Source: Methylomonas koyamae (GTDB lineage Bacteria > Pseudomonadota > Gammaproteobacteria > Methylococcales > Methylomonadaceae). From it: a stretch of 64,000 nt of DNA. Shown here one piece after another: positions 47,054-56,992 of the stretch. The translations under genes were made by a program, and so were the position numbers. The stretch covers positions 2,232,001 to 2,296,000 of the forward strand of contig NZ_AP019777.1 of assembly GCF_019669905.1 (NCBI RefSeq), in the 5' to 3' direction. A model generated the notes under the pieces. It was not told the origin of the DNA, ran no database searches, and saw nothing but the letters and a program-made list of their open reading frames with translations. The first letter of the stretch is position 1, and the number at the start of each line of letters is the position of its first letter.

Positions 47054-48562
47054 ATGAAACGAAAACAAATCAGCGCGCTATCGGCGACCGGTGCGATCGG
47101 CTTATTGTTAAGCTTGCCGGGAGCCGTCAGCGCAGAGGACTACTACCAAAAAACCAAAGGCTACCGGGTCGAGCCGGAGCCCGATCCTCCGAGCTATGTC
47201 CGTAACTTGAGCAAGACGCAATTCGAGCAATTCCGCGATGTGGATTGGCTGGATGTCGGTCTGGATTTTCGGAGTCGCTACGAATACCGGGAAAACGATT
47301 ACCGGCCTACCGGTTCCAAATTTAAAAACGATCCGGACAACATTTGGTTGCTGAGAACCCGGGCCTATATCGGGGTTCACGACATTTTGGACCCGTTCCG
47401 CTTCGTGGTCGAGGCGCAGGACTCGCGCAGTTATAACAGCCTGTACGCCAAGACCGGTCAGGATGTGAACGAGTTCGACCTGATTCAAGGCTACGGCGAG
47501 TTATATTTCGATAACGCCTTGGGCCACAATCGGCCGTTGAGCATTCGTGCCGGCCGGCAAAGCCTGGAATTGCTGGATCGGCGTTTGATCGGTAACAACC
47601 AGTTTCGTAATACCACCAACAACTTCGAGGGTTACCGGGTCCGTTTCGGTAAGAAGCAGAATAATTGGGACCTGGATACGTTCGCATTGCAACCGGTAGA
47701 CCGGATCATGAACGAATTCGACCAACCCGACGAAGACACCTGGATTTACGGTGCGGTATTGAGTATTAAGCAGTGGTCTGAGTTCATCACGATTCAGCCG
47801 TATTTCTTGGGACGTAAAGTGGACGGCGATCCGAAAAATCTGATTGTCGCCAACCGCAAGGCGGATATGGATATCTATGCGCCAGGTTTGCGGGTGTATG
47901 GCGTGATCCCGGATACCGCTTTTGATTACGACACCGATATCAACAAACAATTCGGCCGCTTCGGCAAGTTGGATGCGACCAAGCCGAGCGGCGAAGTTTT
48001 GCAGCAGCACGACGCGATCGCTTACTCGCTGGAATTGGGTTACACCTTTGACCACGACTGGAAGCCAAGGGCGAGCGCCTATTACGGATACGGTTCCGGC
48101 GACAAGCGCAGCGGCGATAGCTCCAACCAGCGCTTCGATGCGTTTTACGGTTTTAACCAGCCATGGTCGCGTAACGATTATTTTTCCTGGGACAACATTC
48201 ACGCGCCGAAGGCACGGCTCGAATTCAGCCCGTACAAAGGCGTGCAGATCGACACCGGTTACAACGCCTACTGGATGGCCAGCGACGGCGGCGGTTGGAA
48301 CCGGGCCGGCCTAACCGGTGTGAACGGCAAGACCTTCTTGGGGCACGAATTCGATATTCGTTTGCGGCATAAGCTCAATGCCTATGTCGATTGGAGTTTG
48401 AGCTACGCGCGTTTTACTCCGGGCGATTACACCACGTCGCAGAATGGGGTGAAGCAGTCGGCGACAGCAACCGGTACACCGTTTACCAACGAGCCGAGCA
48501 ACTTCTTCTATTTCGAAGTTTCGTTGAACGCCTTCGGCGACGGCAAACCCAAATACCATTAA
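47054..48562 (+). CDS. Alginate-export-type outer-membrane porin (502 aa)
   Basis: The signal peptide is cleaved near AVSAEDY. A mature barrel has alternating aromatic residues and the family block SIRAGRQSLELLDRRLIGN typical of the alginate_export domain. Such porins in methanotrophs and other gammaproteobacteria often stand by sulfate uptake genes, so the cargo may be a sulfur compound rather than alginate. The last residues are KPKYH, without the usual C-terminal phenylalanine. It lies between yezD and sbp and may be sulfur-regulated with them. The ribosome site is weak. Confidence 0.8.
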   Translation: MKRKQISALSATGAIGLLLSLPGAVSAEDYYQKTKGYRVEPEPDPPSYVRNLSKTQFEQFRDVDWLDVGLDFRSRYEYRENDYRPTGSKFKNDPDNIWLLRTRAYIGVHDILDPFRFVVEAQDSRSYNSLYAKTGQDVNEFDLIQGYGELYFDNALGHNRPLSIRAGRQSLELLDRRLIGNNQFRNTTNNFEGYRVRFGKKQNNWDLDTFALQPVDRIMNEFDQPDEDTWIYGAVLSIKQWSEFITIQPYFLGRKVDGDPKNLIVANRKADMDIYAPGLRVYGVIPDTAFDYDTDINKQFGRFGKLDATKPSGEVLQQHDAIAYSLELGYTFDHDWKPRASAYYGYGSGDKRSGDSSNQRFDAFYGFNQPWSRNDYFSWDNIHAPKARLEFSPYKGVQIDTGYNAYWMASDGGGWNRAGLTGVNGKTFLGHEFDIRLRHKLNAYVDWSLSYARFTPGDYTTSQNGVKQSATATGTPFTNEPSNFFYFEVSLNAFGDGKPKYH

Positions 48563-48761
48563 ACCTTAACTGCCCGGCAGCGGCGCCTGGCAAATCGGCC
48601 AAGCGAGGCGGAGTTACGTTTTTATATATCCAATTAATAGATAAATATCTCGAAAACTATCATTTTAAATCAGATAAAAGGCCGCGTAACATATCGCCAA
48701 AGCTGTTAAAGCCGGGACGTTTCGGCGGCCGAGCACCGAATAAATCTCTTGAGGAGCCATT

Positions 48762-49766
48762 ATGAAGCTGAGTTACACCGTTAAATCTGCACTGATCGCG
48801 CTAGGCCTGTTGGCCAACGCTACTGCGTCGGCAGACCGAACCATCCTGAACGTGTCGTACGATCCGACCCGCGAGTTTTACCAAGATTTCAACAAGGAAT
48901 TCATCAAATACTGGAAAGAAAAAACCGGCGAGGACGTTAACGTCCAGCAATCGCACGGCGGTGGCGGTAAACAAACCCGTGCCGTGATCGACGGCCTGGA
49001 AGCCGACGTGGTGACCTTGGCGCTGTCCTACGACATCGACCAAATCGCCGAAAAAGCCAATTTGTTGCCGAAAGACTGGCAAAAGCGCCTGCCGGATAAC
49101 AGTCTGCCTTATACCTCCACCATCGTGTTCCTGGTGCGTAAAGGCAATCCGAAAGGCATCAAGGACTGGGGCGATCTGACCAAGGAAGGTTTGCAAGTGA
49201 TTACCCCGAACCCGAAAACCTCAGGCGGCGCCCGTTATAACTATCTGGCAGCCTGGGCCTACGGCGAGAAGAAATTCGGCAGCAAGGACGCCGCCAAGGA
49301 TTTCGTCAAAAAGTTGTTTAAAAACGTGCCGGTACTGGATTCCGGCGCCCGCGGCTCGACCACCACCTTTATTCAACGCGGTATCGGCGACGTGCTGATT
49401 ACCTGGGAAAACGAAGGCTTCCTGGCCTTGAAAGAATTCGGTGCCAGCGAGTACGAAATCGTGGTCCCACCGACCAGCATCAAAGCGGAAACGCCGGTGA
49501 CGGTGGTCGACAAAGTGGTCAAGAAAAACGGCACCCAAGATTTGGCCGAAGCCTATTTGAACTACCTGTACACCTCGGTCGGGCAAAAACTGGTGGCCAA
49601 GCATTTCTATCGGCCGTCGCATCCCGAGTATGCCGATGCCGAAGACCTGAAACGCTTCCCGAAACTGGAGTTGTTCACGGTTAACGAACGCTTCGGCAGT
49701 TGGGCGCAAGTGCAGAAAGAGCATTTCGACGACGGCGCCAACTTCGACCAGATCTACACGCCTTAA
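48762..49766 (+). CDS. sbp: Sulfate-binding protein of the sulfate ABC transporter (334 aa)
   Basis: Periplasmic receptor that delivers sulfate or thiosulfate to CysTWA. The signal peptide is cut near ATASADR. Signature blocks are [33 protein letters not shown] and the sulfate-site block [16 protein letters not shown], followed by [29 protein letters not shown] site lies 8 nt before the ATG. Length is normal for Sbp. The AT-rich 48600-48700 stretch upstream probably holds its promoter. Confidence 0.95.
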   Translation: MKLSYTVKSALIALGLLANATASADRTILNVSYDPTREFYQDFNKEFIKYWKEKTGEDVNVQQSHGGGGKQTRAVIDGLEADVVTLALSYDIDQIAEKANLLPKDWQKRLPDNSLPYTSTIVFLVRKGNPKGIKDWGDLTKEGLQVITPNPKTSGGARYNYLAAWAYGEKKFGSKDAAKDFVKKLFKNVPVLDSGARGSTTTFIQRGIGDVLITWENEGFLALKEFGASEYEIVVPPTSIKAETPVTVVDKVVKKNGTQDLAEAYLNYLYTSVGQKLVAKHFYRPSHPEYADAEDLKRFPKLELFTVNERFGSWAQVQKEHFDDGANFDQIYTP

Positions 49767-49776
49767 AGCGCGGGGC

Positions 49777-49829
49777 GGGGCGTCGGAATGGCGGATGCCC
49801 CGCCGCGTTGCCGGCTTAGAGCCGGCTCG
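49777..49829 (+). repeat. Two intercistronic hairpins after sbp
   Basis: GCGGGGC...GCCCCGC (about 49780-49803) and GCCGGC-TTAGA-GCCGGC (about 49811-49826) follow the sbp stop without T-tracts. They probably protect the sbp message and lower read-through into the permease genes. Confidence 0.55.
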
Positions 49830-49891
49830 CGAAAAACGGATGAGAGATATCACACCGCTGTTTTTTCTAACTAAAGCCTGATACCGAACTT

Positions 49892-50719
49892 ATGCCACAA
49901 AGCCACATCATGCCCGGATTTCGTCCTGCTCTGGGATTCACCTTGCTCTACCTGACGCTGATCGTATTGATCCCGCTCAGCGCATTGTTGCTGAAATCGC
50001 TGAATCTTAGTCTGGAGCAGTTTTGGGGGATTTTGACCAACAAAAGGGTCATCGCCTCGTTTCAAGTCAGTTTCGTCGCGGCATTGATCGCTGCCGCCGT
50101 GGCCGCCGCCTTGGGCTTTGTGATTGCCTGGACCTTGGTGCGCTATCCGTTTCCCGGCAAAAAAATCTTCGATGCACTGATCGATTTGCCGTTTGCGTTG
50201 CCGACCGCGGTGGCGGGTATCGTGTTGGCGACGATCTACGAACCCAAAGGCTGGGTCGGTAAATGGGTGATCGAGGCTACCGGCGTGCAGATTGCGTTTA
50301 AGCCGTTGGGTATCGTGTTCGCGTTGATATTCATCGGCCTGCCGTTCGTGGTGCGTACCGTCGAGCCGGTATTGCAGGAATTCGATCTGGCGATGGAAGA
50401 AGCCGCCGCCAGCTTGGGCGCCAGCCGCTGGCAAGCCTTCGTCAAAGTTATTTTCCCGAACATTTTGCCGGCGACGATTACCGGTTTTGCTCTTGCTTTT
50501 GCCCGCGGCGTCGGCGAATACGGCTCGGTGATCTTCATAGCCGGCAACATGCCTTATATCTCGGAAGTGGTGCCGTTGCTGATCATCACCAAACTCGAAC
50601 AATACGATTACGCCGGTGCCACGGCGATAGGCCTGACCATGCTGGTGATTTCGTTCCTGTTGTTGCTGTTAATCAATAGCCTGCAATGGTGGGTTCGCCG
50701 CCGCAGCGGCCAACTTTAA
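49892..50719 (+). CDS. cysT: Sulfate ABC transporter permease CysT (275 aa)
   Basis: Inner-membrane permease with about six helices, the first at about 12-34 (LGFTLLYLTLIVLIPLSALL). The EAA loop that docks the ATPase is seen as EEAAASLGASRWQAFVKVIFP (about 168-188). The cytosolic end is WWVRRRSGQL. It pairs with CysW, 10 bp downstream, and lies 125 bp after sbp. Normal length for CysT/CysU. Confidence 0.95.
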   Translation: MPQSHIMPGFRPALGFTLLYLTLIVLIPLSALLLKSLNLSLEQFWGILTNKRVIASFQVSFVAALIAAAVAAALGFVIAWTLVRYPFPGKKIFDALIDLPFALPTAVAGIVLATIYEPKGWVGKWVIEATGVQIAFKPLGIVFALIFIGLPFVVRTVEPVLQEFDLAMEEAAASLGASRWQAFVKVIFPNILPATITGFALAFARGVGEYGSVIFIAGNMPYISEVVPLLIITKLEQYDYAGATAIGLTMLVISFLLLLLINSLQWWVRRRSGQL

Positions 50720-50729
50720 GGAGATAAGG

Positions 50730-51602
50730 ATGAGCGCGATTTCCACATCGATAGGACAGCCGGCGCAGGCTTTGGCACTAAAAGATGCCGACTGGGTAAG
50801 GTTGGTCTTGATTGGCGTCAGTCTGGTGACCATCGGCCTGTTTTTGGTGTTGCCGCTGGCGACGGTATTAATCAATGCCTTCAGTAAAGGCTGGACGGCA
50901 TACAGCACCAGTTTGCATCACCCGGACGCGTTGGCGGCGATGCGTCTGACGTTGCTGACCGCGGCCATCACTGTGCCGTTGACCACCGTGTTCGGCGTAT
51001 CGGCGGCCTGGGCCATTGCCCGTTTCGAATTTCGCGGCAAGAGCCTGCTGGTTACGTTGATCGATCTGCCGTTTTCGGTATCGCCGGTGATCGCCGGGTT
51101 GATCTACGTGCTGATCTTCGGCTCGCAAGGCTGGTTGGGGCCGCTGTTGGCCGAACACAACATCAAGATCATCTTCGCCGTGCCCGGCATCGTCTTGGCG
51201 ACCTTGTTCGTCACCTTTCCATTCGTGGCCCGCGAGCTGATCCCGCTGATGCAGGAAATCGGTCACGAGGAAGAAGAGGCCGCCTTGTCGCTGGGCGCCA
51301 GCGGTTGGCAGACCTTTTTCAAGATCACCTTGCCCAACATCAAATGGGGCTTGTTGTACGGCGTGCTGCTCTGTAACGCCAGAGCGATGGGCGAGTTCGG
51401 CGCGGTGTCGGTGGTGTCGGGCCATATTCGCGGCCTGACCAACACGCTGCCGTTGCACGTCGAGGTTAGTTATAACGAATACGACTTCGTCGGCGCCTTT
51501 GCCGGCGCCTCGATCCTGGCCGGTTTGGCGATTGTGACCTTGATCTTCAAAACCCTGCTGGAATGGAAACAAAACGAAGAGCGGAAAAAGGCGAAGGAAT
51601 AA
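50730..51602 (+). CDS. cysW: Sulfate ABC transporter permease CysW (290 aa)
   Basis: Second permease half. The EAA loop reads EEEEAALSLGASGWQTFFKI. The block CNARAMGEFGAVSVVSGHIR is typical of CysW. AAGGAG stands about 9 nt before the ATG. It has a basic C-terminus (KQNEERKKAKE). Confidence 0.95.
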   Translation: MSAISTSIGQPAQALALKDADWVRLVLIGVSLVTIGLFLVLPLATVLINAFSKGWTAYSTSLHHPDALAAMRLTLLTAAITVPLTTVFGVSAAWAIARFEFRGKSLLVTLIDLPFSVSPVIAGLIYVLIFGSQGWLGPLLAEHNIKIIFAVPGIVLATLFVTFPFVARELIPLMQEIGHEEEEAALSLGASGWQTFFKITLPNIKWGLLYGVLLCNARAMGEFGAVSVVSGHIRGLTNTLPLHVEVSYNEYDFVGAFAGASILAGLAIVTLIFKTLLEWKQNEERKKAKE

Positions 51603-51615
51603 ATACCGCATAGAT

Positions 51616-51635
51616 CGGGTTGCATGCGCAACCCG
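51616..51635 (+). repeat. Intercistronic hairpin between cysW and cysA
   Basis: CGGGTTGC-ATGC-GCAACCCG is a perfect 8-bp stem. No T-tract follows, so it is not an intrinsic terminator. Confidence 0.5.
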
Positions 51636-51685
51636 GCGCGTCGGCTTTCAAACCCTTAGCCAATTCAGACTCATAGAGGCACAAA

Positions 51686-52729
51686 ATGAGCATCACCTTA
51701 CAAAACATCAGCAAACAATTCGGCGATTTCAAAGCGCTGGACAACATCAATCTGGACATTCCGGAAGGCGAGTTGGTCGCGCTGTTGGGACCGTCCGGCT
51801 GCGGCAAGACCACACTGCTGCGCATCATCGCCGGCCTGGAACAGGCCGACCAGGGCGAGGTTTACTTAAAAGGCGACAACGTCACCCAGCAACCGGTCAA
51901 AAACCGGCAGATCGGTTTCGTGTTCCAGCATTACGCCTTGTTCCGGCACATGACGGTGTTCGACAACATCGCCTTCGGTTTGCGGGTCAAGTCGCACAAG
52001 GACCGGCCCAGCGAAGCCATCATCCGCAAGAAAGTTCACGACCTGTTGAATTTGGTGCAACTGGATTGGCTGCACGACCGCTTCCCCGACCAACTGTCCG
52101 GCGGCCAGCGTCAGCGCATAGCATTGGCCCGGGCATTGGCGGTCGAGCCGTCGGTATTGTTGTTGGACGAACCGTTCGGCGCGTTGGATGCCAGTGTGCG
52201 CAAGGATTTACGGCTGTGGTTGCGGCATTTGCACCACGAACTGAACGTGACCAGCATCTTCGTCACCCACGATCAGGAAGAGGCGATGGAAGTATCGAGC
52301 CAGATTGTGGTGTTGAACCACGGCAGGATCGAGCAGAAGGGCACGCCGAGCGAGATTTACGACCATCCGGCCAGCGACTTTGTGTCGCGCTTTATCGGTC
52401 AGACCAACGTGTTCAAACTCGACGATGAAGAGCATTTCTGGCTCAAGCAAAGCGGCGTGATCGTCGACGACTCTAAAGGCATTGTCGCCCACGTCCGGCC
52501 GCACAATATCGGCATCGAAAAACCGGCCGATCAAGCCAAGGCGCCGGTTTATCTGAAAGATTGGCAGCATTTGGGCGGCACCATTCGGCTGGAGTTGAAC
52601 CGCGACGGTGCCAACGGTTCCGGCGCAACCATTTACGCCGAAATGCCGAACGAACAGTTCCGCGAGCTGGCCTTGCAGAAGGGCGACCGCGTGGCGCTGA
52701 GGATAAAGCATGCGCACTGGTTCAATTGA
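51686..52729 (+). CDS. cysA: Sulfate ABC transporter ATPase CysA (347 aa)
   Basis: Cytoplasmic ATPase of the importer. Walker [10 protein letters not shown] (about 35-43), the Q-loop FVFQHYALF, the ABC signature [15 protein letters not shown] (about 137-151), Walker [12 protein letters not shown], and the switch [11 protein letters not shown] are all present. A C-terminal regulatory beta domain spans about 240-347 with [12 protein letters not shown]. Standard length. Confidence 0.95.
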   Translation: MSITLQNISKQFGDFKALDNINLDIPEGELVALLGPSGCGKTTLLRIIAGLEQADQGEVYLKGDNVTQQPVKNRQIGFVFQHYALFRHMTVFDNIAFGLRVKSHKDRPSEAIIRKKVHDLLNLVQLDWLHDRFPDQLSGGQRQRIALARALAVEPSVLLLDEPFGALDASVRKDLRLWLRHLHHELNVTSIFVTHDQEEAMEVSSQIVVLNHGRIEQKGTPSEIYDHPASDFVSRFIGQTNVFKLDDEEHFWLKQSGVIVDDSKGIVAHVRPHNIGIEKPADQAKAPVYLKDWQHLGGTIRLELNRDGANGSGATIYAEMPNEQFRELALQKGDRVALRIKHAHWFN

Positions 52730-52763
52730 TGGCTAGCCGGCGCAAACACAGGAGTGTCAAACC

Positions 52764-53666
52764 ATGAATTTCAGCCAATTGGAACTGCTGCGCCTGTTGC
52801 CGGAGACCCAATTCAACCTGTCCAAGGCGGCCGATAAGGTCAATATCGTCCAATCCGCCGCCAGCCGCCATATCCAGTTGCTGGAGGAGGAATTGGGCTC
52901 GCCGCTGCTGGAGCGGCACGGCAAGAAAATCCTCGGTTTTACGCCGTTGGGCGAACGGGTGATGCAGGAAATCGAGGGTATCGATCTGGCCAAGCGCAAC
53001 ATCCAAACCATCGCCGACGATTACCAAGCCAACCGCAACGGTGCGCTGCACATCGCCACCACGCACACCCAAGCTAAATATTTGCTGCCGGAACCGATCC
53101 GCAAATTTCGCGAGCAATTTCCCGGCGTGACGATTTACATGGTGCAGTCGTCGCCTGGCGAAATCATCGATTTGCTGTACCGGCACGAAGCCGACATCGC
53201 GATTTGTACCGAAAAAATGGAAGACAGCGAGAAACTGGCGATCAAGCCGTGCTACGAATGGAACCACGTCGCGATCGTGCCACAGGGCCATGCGTTGGCA
53301 GCCGCCAAGGTGACGCTGGAGAAACTGGCTTCGTATCCGCTATTGACCTATTCGCCCGGCTATACCGGCCGCTCGAATATTGAAAAAGCCTTCGCCAAGC
53401 AGGGGTTGGAACTGGATATCACGCTGTCGGCAGCCGACTCGGACGTAATCAAAACCTACGTCAGGCTGGGTTTGGGGGTAGGCATCATTTCCGGCGCGTC
53501 CTATGAGCCGGGCAACGACAGCGATCTGGTCTGCATCGATCTGGCGCATTTGATTCCACGCTCGATGACCAAATTGGCGTATCTTAAGCAACTGTATCTG
53601 CCCACTTATTTACGTTGCTTTATCGATGAATTGTTAAATGCCGGCGTCGGCCGGCCAGCGGCTTGA
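52764..53666 (+). CDS. cysB: CysB-type LysR transcriptional regulator (300 aa)
   Basis: Regulator of cysteine/sulfate genes that responds to acetylserine. A winged-helix domain at about 1-60 (FNLSKAADKVNIVQSAASRHIQLLEEELG) precedes the effector domain. TTHTQAKYLLPEPIRKFREQFP and HVAIVPQGHALA are CysB/Cbl blocks. It is about 20 residues shorter than E. coli CysB at the C-terminus. Its place between cysA and cysK supports the role. Cbl-like function cannot be excluded. Confidence 0.92.
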   Translation: MNFSQLELLRLLPETQFNLSKAADKVNIVQSAASRHIQLLEEELGSPLLERHGKKILGFTPLGERVMQEIEGIDLAKRNIQTIADDYQANRNGALHIATTHTQAKYLLPEPIRKFREQFPGVTIYMVQSSPGEIIDLLYRHEADIAICTEKMEDSEKLAIKPCYEWNHVAIVPQGHALAAAKVTLEKLASYPLLTYSPGYTGRSNIEKAFAKQGLELDITLSAADSDVIKTYVRLGLGVGIISGASYEPGNDSDLVCIDLAHLIPRSMTKLAYLKQLYLPTYLRCFIDELLNAGVGRPAA

Positions 53667-53745
53667 GAAAGCGTGACGGACAATGAGAGGGGATTTTTTC
53701 AACGCGTTACAGGCATTCGCGCCGCTCCGGCGCAAGGATAGGAAC

Positions 53746-54723
53746 ATGGCATATTGGTACCCCGACAATTCGCAATCGATCGGCAACACGCCGCTGGTCA
53801 GACTTAACCGCATCACCGAAGGCGCGCCGGTGACCCTGTTGGCCAAAATCGAAGGCCGCAATCCCGGTTATTCGGTGAAATGCCGGATCGGCGCGGCGAT
53901 GATCAACGACGCCCAACAGCGCGGCTTATTGGGGCCGGGCAAGGAAATCATCGAACCGACCAGCGGCAATACCGGCATCGCCTTGGCCTTTGTCGCCGCA
54001 GCCCGCGGCATTCCGCTGACGCTGACCATGCCGGAGACGATGAGCATCGAACGCCGCAAACTGCTGGTGGCCTACGGCGCCAAACTGGTATTGACCGAAG
54101 GCGCCAAAGGCATGAAAGGCGCAATTGCCAAAGCCGAGGAAATCGTCGCCTCCGATCCGGAACGCTACGTGCTGCTGCAACAGTTCAAGAACCCGGCCAA
54201 TCCGGCAGTACATGAACAAACCACCGGTCCGGAAATCTGGCGCGACAGCGACGGCGCCATCGATATATTCGTATCCGGCGTCGGCACTGGCGGTACCATT
54301 ACTGGCGTCTCGCGCTACATCAAACTGACCCAGGGCAAGCCTATCGTATCGATTGCGGTCGAGCCGGAAGCCAGCCCGATCCTGACCCAGTTCCGCAGCG
54401 GCCAGGAACTGCAACCGGCGCCGCATAAAATCCAGGGCATCGGTGCCGGCTTTGTACCGGACATTCTGGATTTGTCGCTGGTCGACGACATCGAGCGGGT
54501 CAGCAACGACGAAGCGATCGATTTTGCCCGGCGTTTGGCGCGGGAAGAGGGGATATTGGCCGGTATTTCCTGCGGTGCTGCAGTCGCTGCGGCGGTGCGG
54601 GTGGCGAAGCGGGAAGAGAACGTCGGCAAGACCATCGTCGTGATTCTGCCGGATTCCGGCGAACGCTATTTGAGTTCGGCGTTGTTCGAAGGCTTGTTCG
54701 ATGCCCAGGGAGTGGCGGTATGA
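53746..54723 (+). CDS. cysK: Cysteine synthase A (O-acetylserine sulfhydrylase, 325 aa)
   Basis: PLP enzyme making cysteine from O-acetylserine and sulfide. I chose the ATG at 53746, preceded by AAGGA with 7-nt spacing, since a longer start at 53683 adds 21 residues with no family match. The PLP lysine is in [14 protein letters not shown]. The substrate loop is [18 protein letters not shown], and [14 protein letters not shown] binds phosphate. The end [15 protein letters not shown] is CysK-type rather than CysM. Its stop overlaps the start of epsC (ATGA), so the two subunits of the cysteine synthase complex are translationally coupled. Confidence 0.94.
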   Translation: MAYWYPDNSQSIGNTPLVRLNRITEGAPVTLLAKIEGRNPGYSVKCRIGAAMINDAQQRGLLGPGKEIIEPTSGNTGIALAFVAAARGIPLTLTMPETMSIERRKLLVAYGAKLVLTEGAKGMKGAIAKAEEIVASDPERYVLLQQFKNPANPAVHEQTTGPEIWRDSDGAIDIFVSGVGTGGTITGVSRYIKLTQGKPIVSIAVEPEASPILTQFRSGQELQPAPHKIQGIGAGFVPDILDLSLVDDIERVSNDEAIDFARRLAREEGILAGISCGAAVAAAVRVAKREENVGKTIVVILPDSGERYLSSALFEGLFDAQGVAV

Positions 54724-55649
54724 GTCTGAGCGATACCGCTGGCGGCTGGGGTATCGACGCGCTGGTCGCCGAGTTGCGCGACCTGCGCGTGAAATCGCTG
54801 GAACACCGCCAGCGCCGCGAACATCCGCCGAAGTTGCCGTCGCGACGCATACTCGGGCCTATCGTCGATAATTTGGGCGCGGTGCTGTTTCCGAACCGTC
54901 TGGGCCAGGAGGATTTGAACGACGAAGGCATCGATTATTTCGTCGGTCAGACCCTGGACAGCCTGTTGCGCCAATTACATCGGCAAGTGGCATTGGAACT
55001 GCGTTTCGTGGCCGAACAAAATGGCACTTCTACCGAAGTCAAACACCAAGCCGCCGAAATTACCCGCGAGTTTGCCAAACAGTTGCCGAAGATCCGGCTG
55101 CTGATCGACAGCGATATTCAGGCCGCGTTCGAAGGCGATCCGGCCGCGCGCAGTTCGGACGAGGTATTGGTGTGTTATCCGGGTATTACCGCCGCGATCC
55201 ACCACCGGGTCGCGCACGAGTTGTACCGTTTGGGGGCGCCGCTGGTGGCGCGGGTGATTGCCGAGCTGGCGCATTCCGCGACCGGCATCGATATTCATCC
55301 CGGCGCCCAAATCGCCGACAGTTTTTTTATCGACCACGGCACCGGCGTCGTCATCGGCGAGACCGCCGTGATCGGCAGCCGGGTGCGGGTCTACCAGGCC
55401 GTGACGCTGGGCGCGAAACGCTTCGAGAAAGACGACAACGGCATGCTGGTCAAAGGCAATGCCCGGCATCCTATTGTCGAGGACGATGTGGTGATTTATG
55501 CCGGCGCGACGATATTGGGTCGGATCACGATAGGCAAGGGCTCGATCATTGGCGGTAACGTCTGGTTGACCCACAGCGTGCCGCCGGGCAGCCATGTCAG
55601 CCAAGGCCAAAACCGCACCGAAGTGTTCGCCACCGGCGGCGGTGTTTGA
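54720..55649 (+). CDS. epsC: Serine O-acetyltransferase EpsC (309 aa)
   Basis: Makes O-acetylserine for CysK. The N-terminal helical domain (about 1-190) is longer than in the short CysE forms. The left-handed beta-helix follows, with hexapeptide repeats ([40 protein letters not shown]). The catalytic histidine motif FIDHGTG is present, and the C-terminus is VFATGGGV without the usual CysK-binding terminal Ile, so the complex with CysK may be weak or absent. It is coupled to cysK by a 4-bp overlap. Confidence 0.92.
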   Translation: MSLSDTAGGWGIDALVAELRDLRVKSLEHRQRREHPPKLPSRRILGPIVDNLGAVLFPNRLGQEDLNDEGIDYFVGQTLDSLLRQLHRQVALELRFVAEQNGTSTEVKHQAAEITREFAKQLPKIRLLIDSDIQAAFEGDPAARSSDEVLVCYPGITAAIHHRVAHELYRLGAPLVARVIAELAHSATGIDIHPGAQIADSFFIDHGTGVVIGETAVIGSRVRVYQAVTLGAKRFEKDDNGMLVKGNARHPIVEDDVVIYAGATILGRITIGKGSIIGGNVWLTHSVPPGSHVSQGQNRTEVFATGGGV

Positions 55650-55853
55650 GGTTTTTTACAAAAAAAACGGTTTAACCGAAAACTTTTTTACCGAACGCCG
55701 TTTCAAGGCGCTGCCAATAAAATTTTACGAAAAAACAACCGGATAAAATGAATTGGCTGCGTATAACGCGTTTTCTTAATTTCGCTAAACGTTATTTTTA
55801 GATAAGCATATTCAGTAACTCGATAACGGCCACTGGTTCAGAGCCGGCGCGGC
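55650..55853. other. Spacer after epsC, no gene
   Basis: A small CGGTT/AACCG hairpin at 55668-55678 followed, after four A and a C, by T6 may be a weak terminator of the cys genes. The rest is AT-rich and holds nothing I can support. Confidence 0.35.
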
Positions 55854-55883
55854 TTGACAGCCTTTCGCACAAGCCAGTATCTT
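55854..55883 (+). promoter_or_regulatory. Sigma-70-type promoter of the encapsulin operon
   Basis: A perfect -35 TTGACA (55854-55859) stands 18 bp from a -10-like TATCTT (55878-55883). The predicted start is near 55890, which gives a leader of about 185 nt before the encapsulin ATG. Confidence 0.6.
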
Positions 55884-55914
55884 GATATTAATCATCCGCT
55901 GACCGGACCACCGG

Positions 55915-55969
55915 AAGCCAATGAATCTCTACCGTTTTATTCGCGGCCGAGGTTCATTGGCTTTTTTTT
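55915..55969 (+). terminator. Leader terminator/attenuator upstream of the encapsulin gene
   Basis: AAGCCAATGAA (55915-55925) and TTCATTGGCTT (55953-55963) form a perfect 11-bp stem with a 27-nt loop, and T8 (55962-55969) follows. It lies downstream of the TTGACA promoter and 105 bp upstream of the ATG, so it probably acts as an attenuator in the leader. It could instead be the distant terminator of the cys operon. Confidence 0.75.
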
Positions 55970-56074
55970 GGCCTGCAGAAAAGTAAGGGGCAAAGGCTGG
56001 TTTCCGCTGCGGCTGAAGCAAAAACAATCGCCACGGCGATTTTCAATTATCACCACACCACTTAGGGAGTTGTT

Positions 56075-56992
56075 ATGTCGGACATTCATGAAGCCCATAC
56101 CGCATTAGGCGACGTCGCCGCGCGTACCTTATCGAACGCGACCAAAACCGTGCCGATGATGGGCACTATTACGCCGCGCTGGCTGGTGCACCTGTTGCCG
56201 TGGGTGCCGGTCGAAGCGGGTATTTATCGGGTCAACAAAGTCAAAAGCGAAACCAGCATCGCCGTCGATTGCTCCAGCCTGGACGAAAAAGTGCTGCCGC
56301 AAACCTTCGTCGATTACGAAGAGTGGGGCCGCGAGTACCGCCTGAATGCGGTCAACACCGTGCTGGACGTGCATACCCGCGTCGCCGATTTGTACAGCAG
56401 CCCGCACAACCAAATCCATGAGCAATTGCGGTTGACCATCGAAACGGTGAAAGAGCGCCAGGAAAGCGAACTGATCAACAACGCCGAATATGGTCTGTTG
56501 AATAACGTCGTCGAGTCGCAAAAAGTCAAAACCCGCAAAGGCTCGCCGACCCCGGACGACCTGGACGAACTGATTGCCAGGGTGTGGAAAGAGCCGGGCT
56601 TCTTCCTAGCCCATCCGCGGGCGATTGCCGCCTTCGGCCGCGAAGCCACCCGCCGCGGCACCCCGCCGCCGACCGTGTCGCTGTTTGGCTCGCAGTTCAT
56701 CACCTGGCGCGGTCTGCCGTTGATTCCGACCGACAAACTGAAAATCGTCAACGGCAAGACCAATATCCTGCTGCTGCGCACCGGCGAAAGCCGCCAGGGC
56801 GTGGTCGGTTTGTACCAACCGAATCTGACCGACGAATTGAGCATGGGCTTGTCGGTGCGTTTCATGGGCATCAACCACAAAGCCATTGCCTCGTATCTGG
56901 TGTCGCTGTATTGCTCGCTGGCGATCTTGACCGACGACGCCATCGGCGTGCTCGAAAACGTCGAAGTGGACAACTACTATGACTACGCCTAA
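56075..56992 (+). CDS. Family 2A encapsulin shell protein (SrpI-type, 305 aa)
   Basis: HK97-fold protein that self-assembles into an icosahedral nanocompartment. An AGGGAG site lies 6 nt before the ATG. Diagnostic blocks of the family 2A shell are LPWVPVEAGIYRVNKVK, INNAEYGLLNNVVESQ, GSPTPDDLDELIARVWKEPG and GLYQPNLTDELSMGLSVRFM. Length fits family 2A, which lacks the cyclic-nucleotide-binding insert of family 2B. The next gene, overlapping by 14 bp, is the cysteine desulfurase cargo. Known relatives store or handle sulfur and rise on sulfur starvation, in keeping with the sulfate genes upstream. Confidence 0.93.
   Translation: MSDIHEAHTALGDVAARTLSNATKTVPMMGTITPRWLVHLLPWVPVEAGIYRVNKVKSETSIAVDCSSLDEKVLPQTFVDYEEWGREYRLNAVNTVLDVHTRVADLYSSPHNQIHEQLRLTIETVKERQESELINNAEYGLLNNVVESQKVKTRKGSPTPDDLDELIARVWKEPGFFLAHPRAIAAFGREATRRGTPPPTVSLFGSQFITWRGLPLIPTDKLKIVNGKTNILLLRTGESRQGVVGLYQPNLTDELSMGLSVRFMGINHKAIASYLVSLYCSLAILTDDAIGVLENVEVDNYYDYA

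Noticed and set aside
55854..56108. 84-residue frame before the encapsulin
   Set aside because: It starts inside the promoter, runs through the terminator hairpin and overlaps the encapsulin start.
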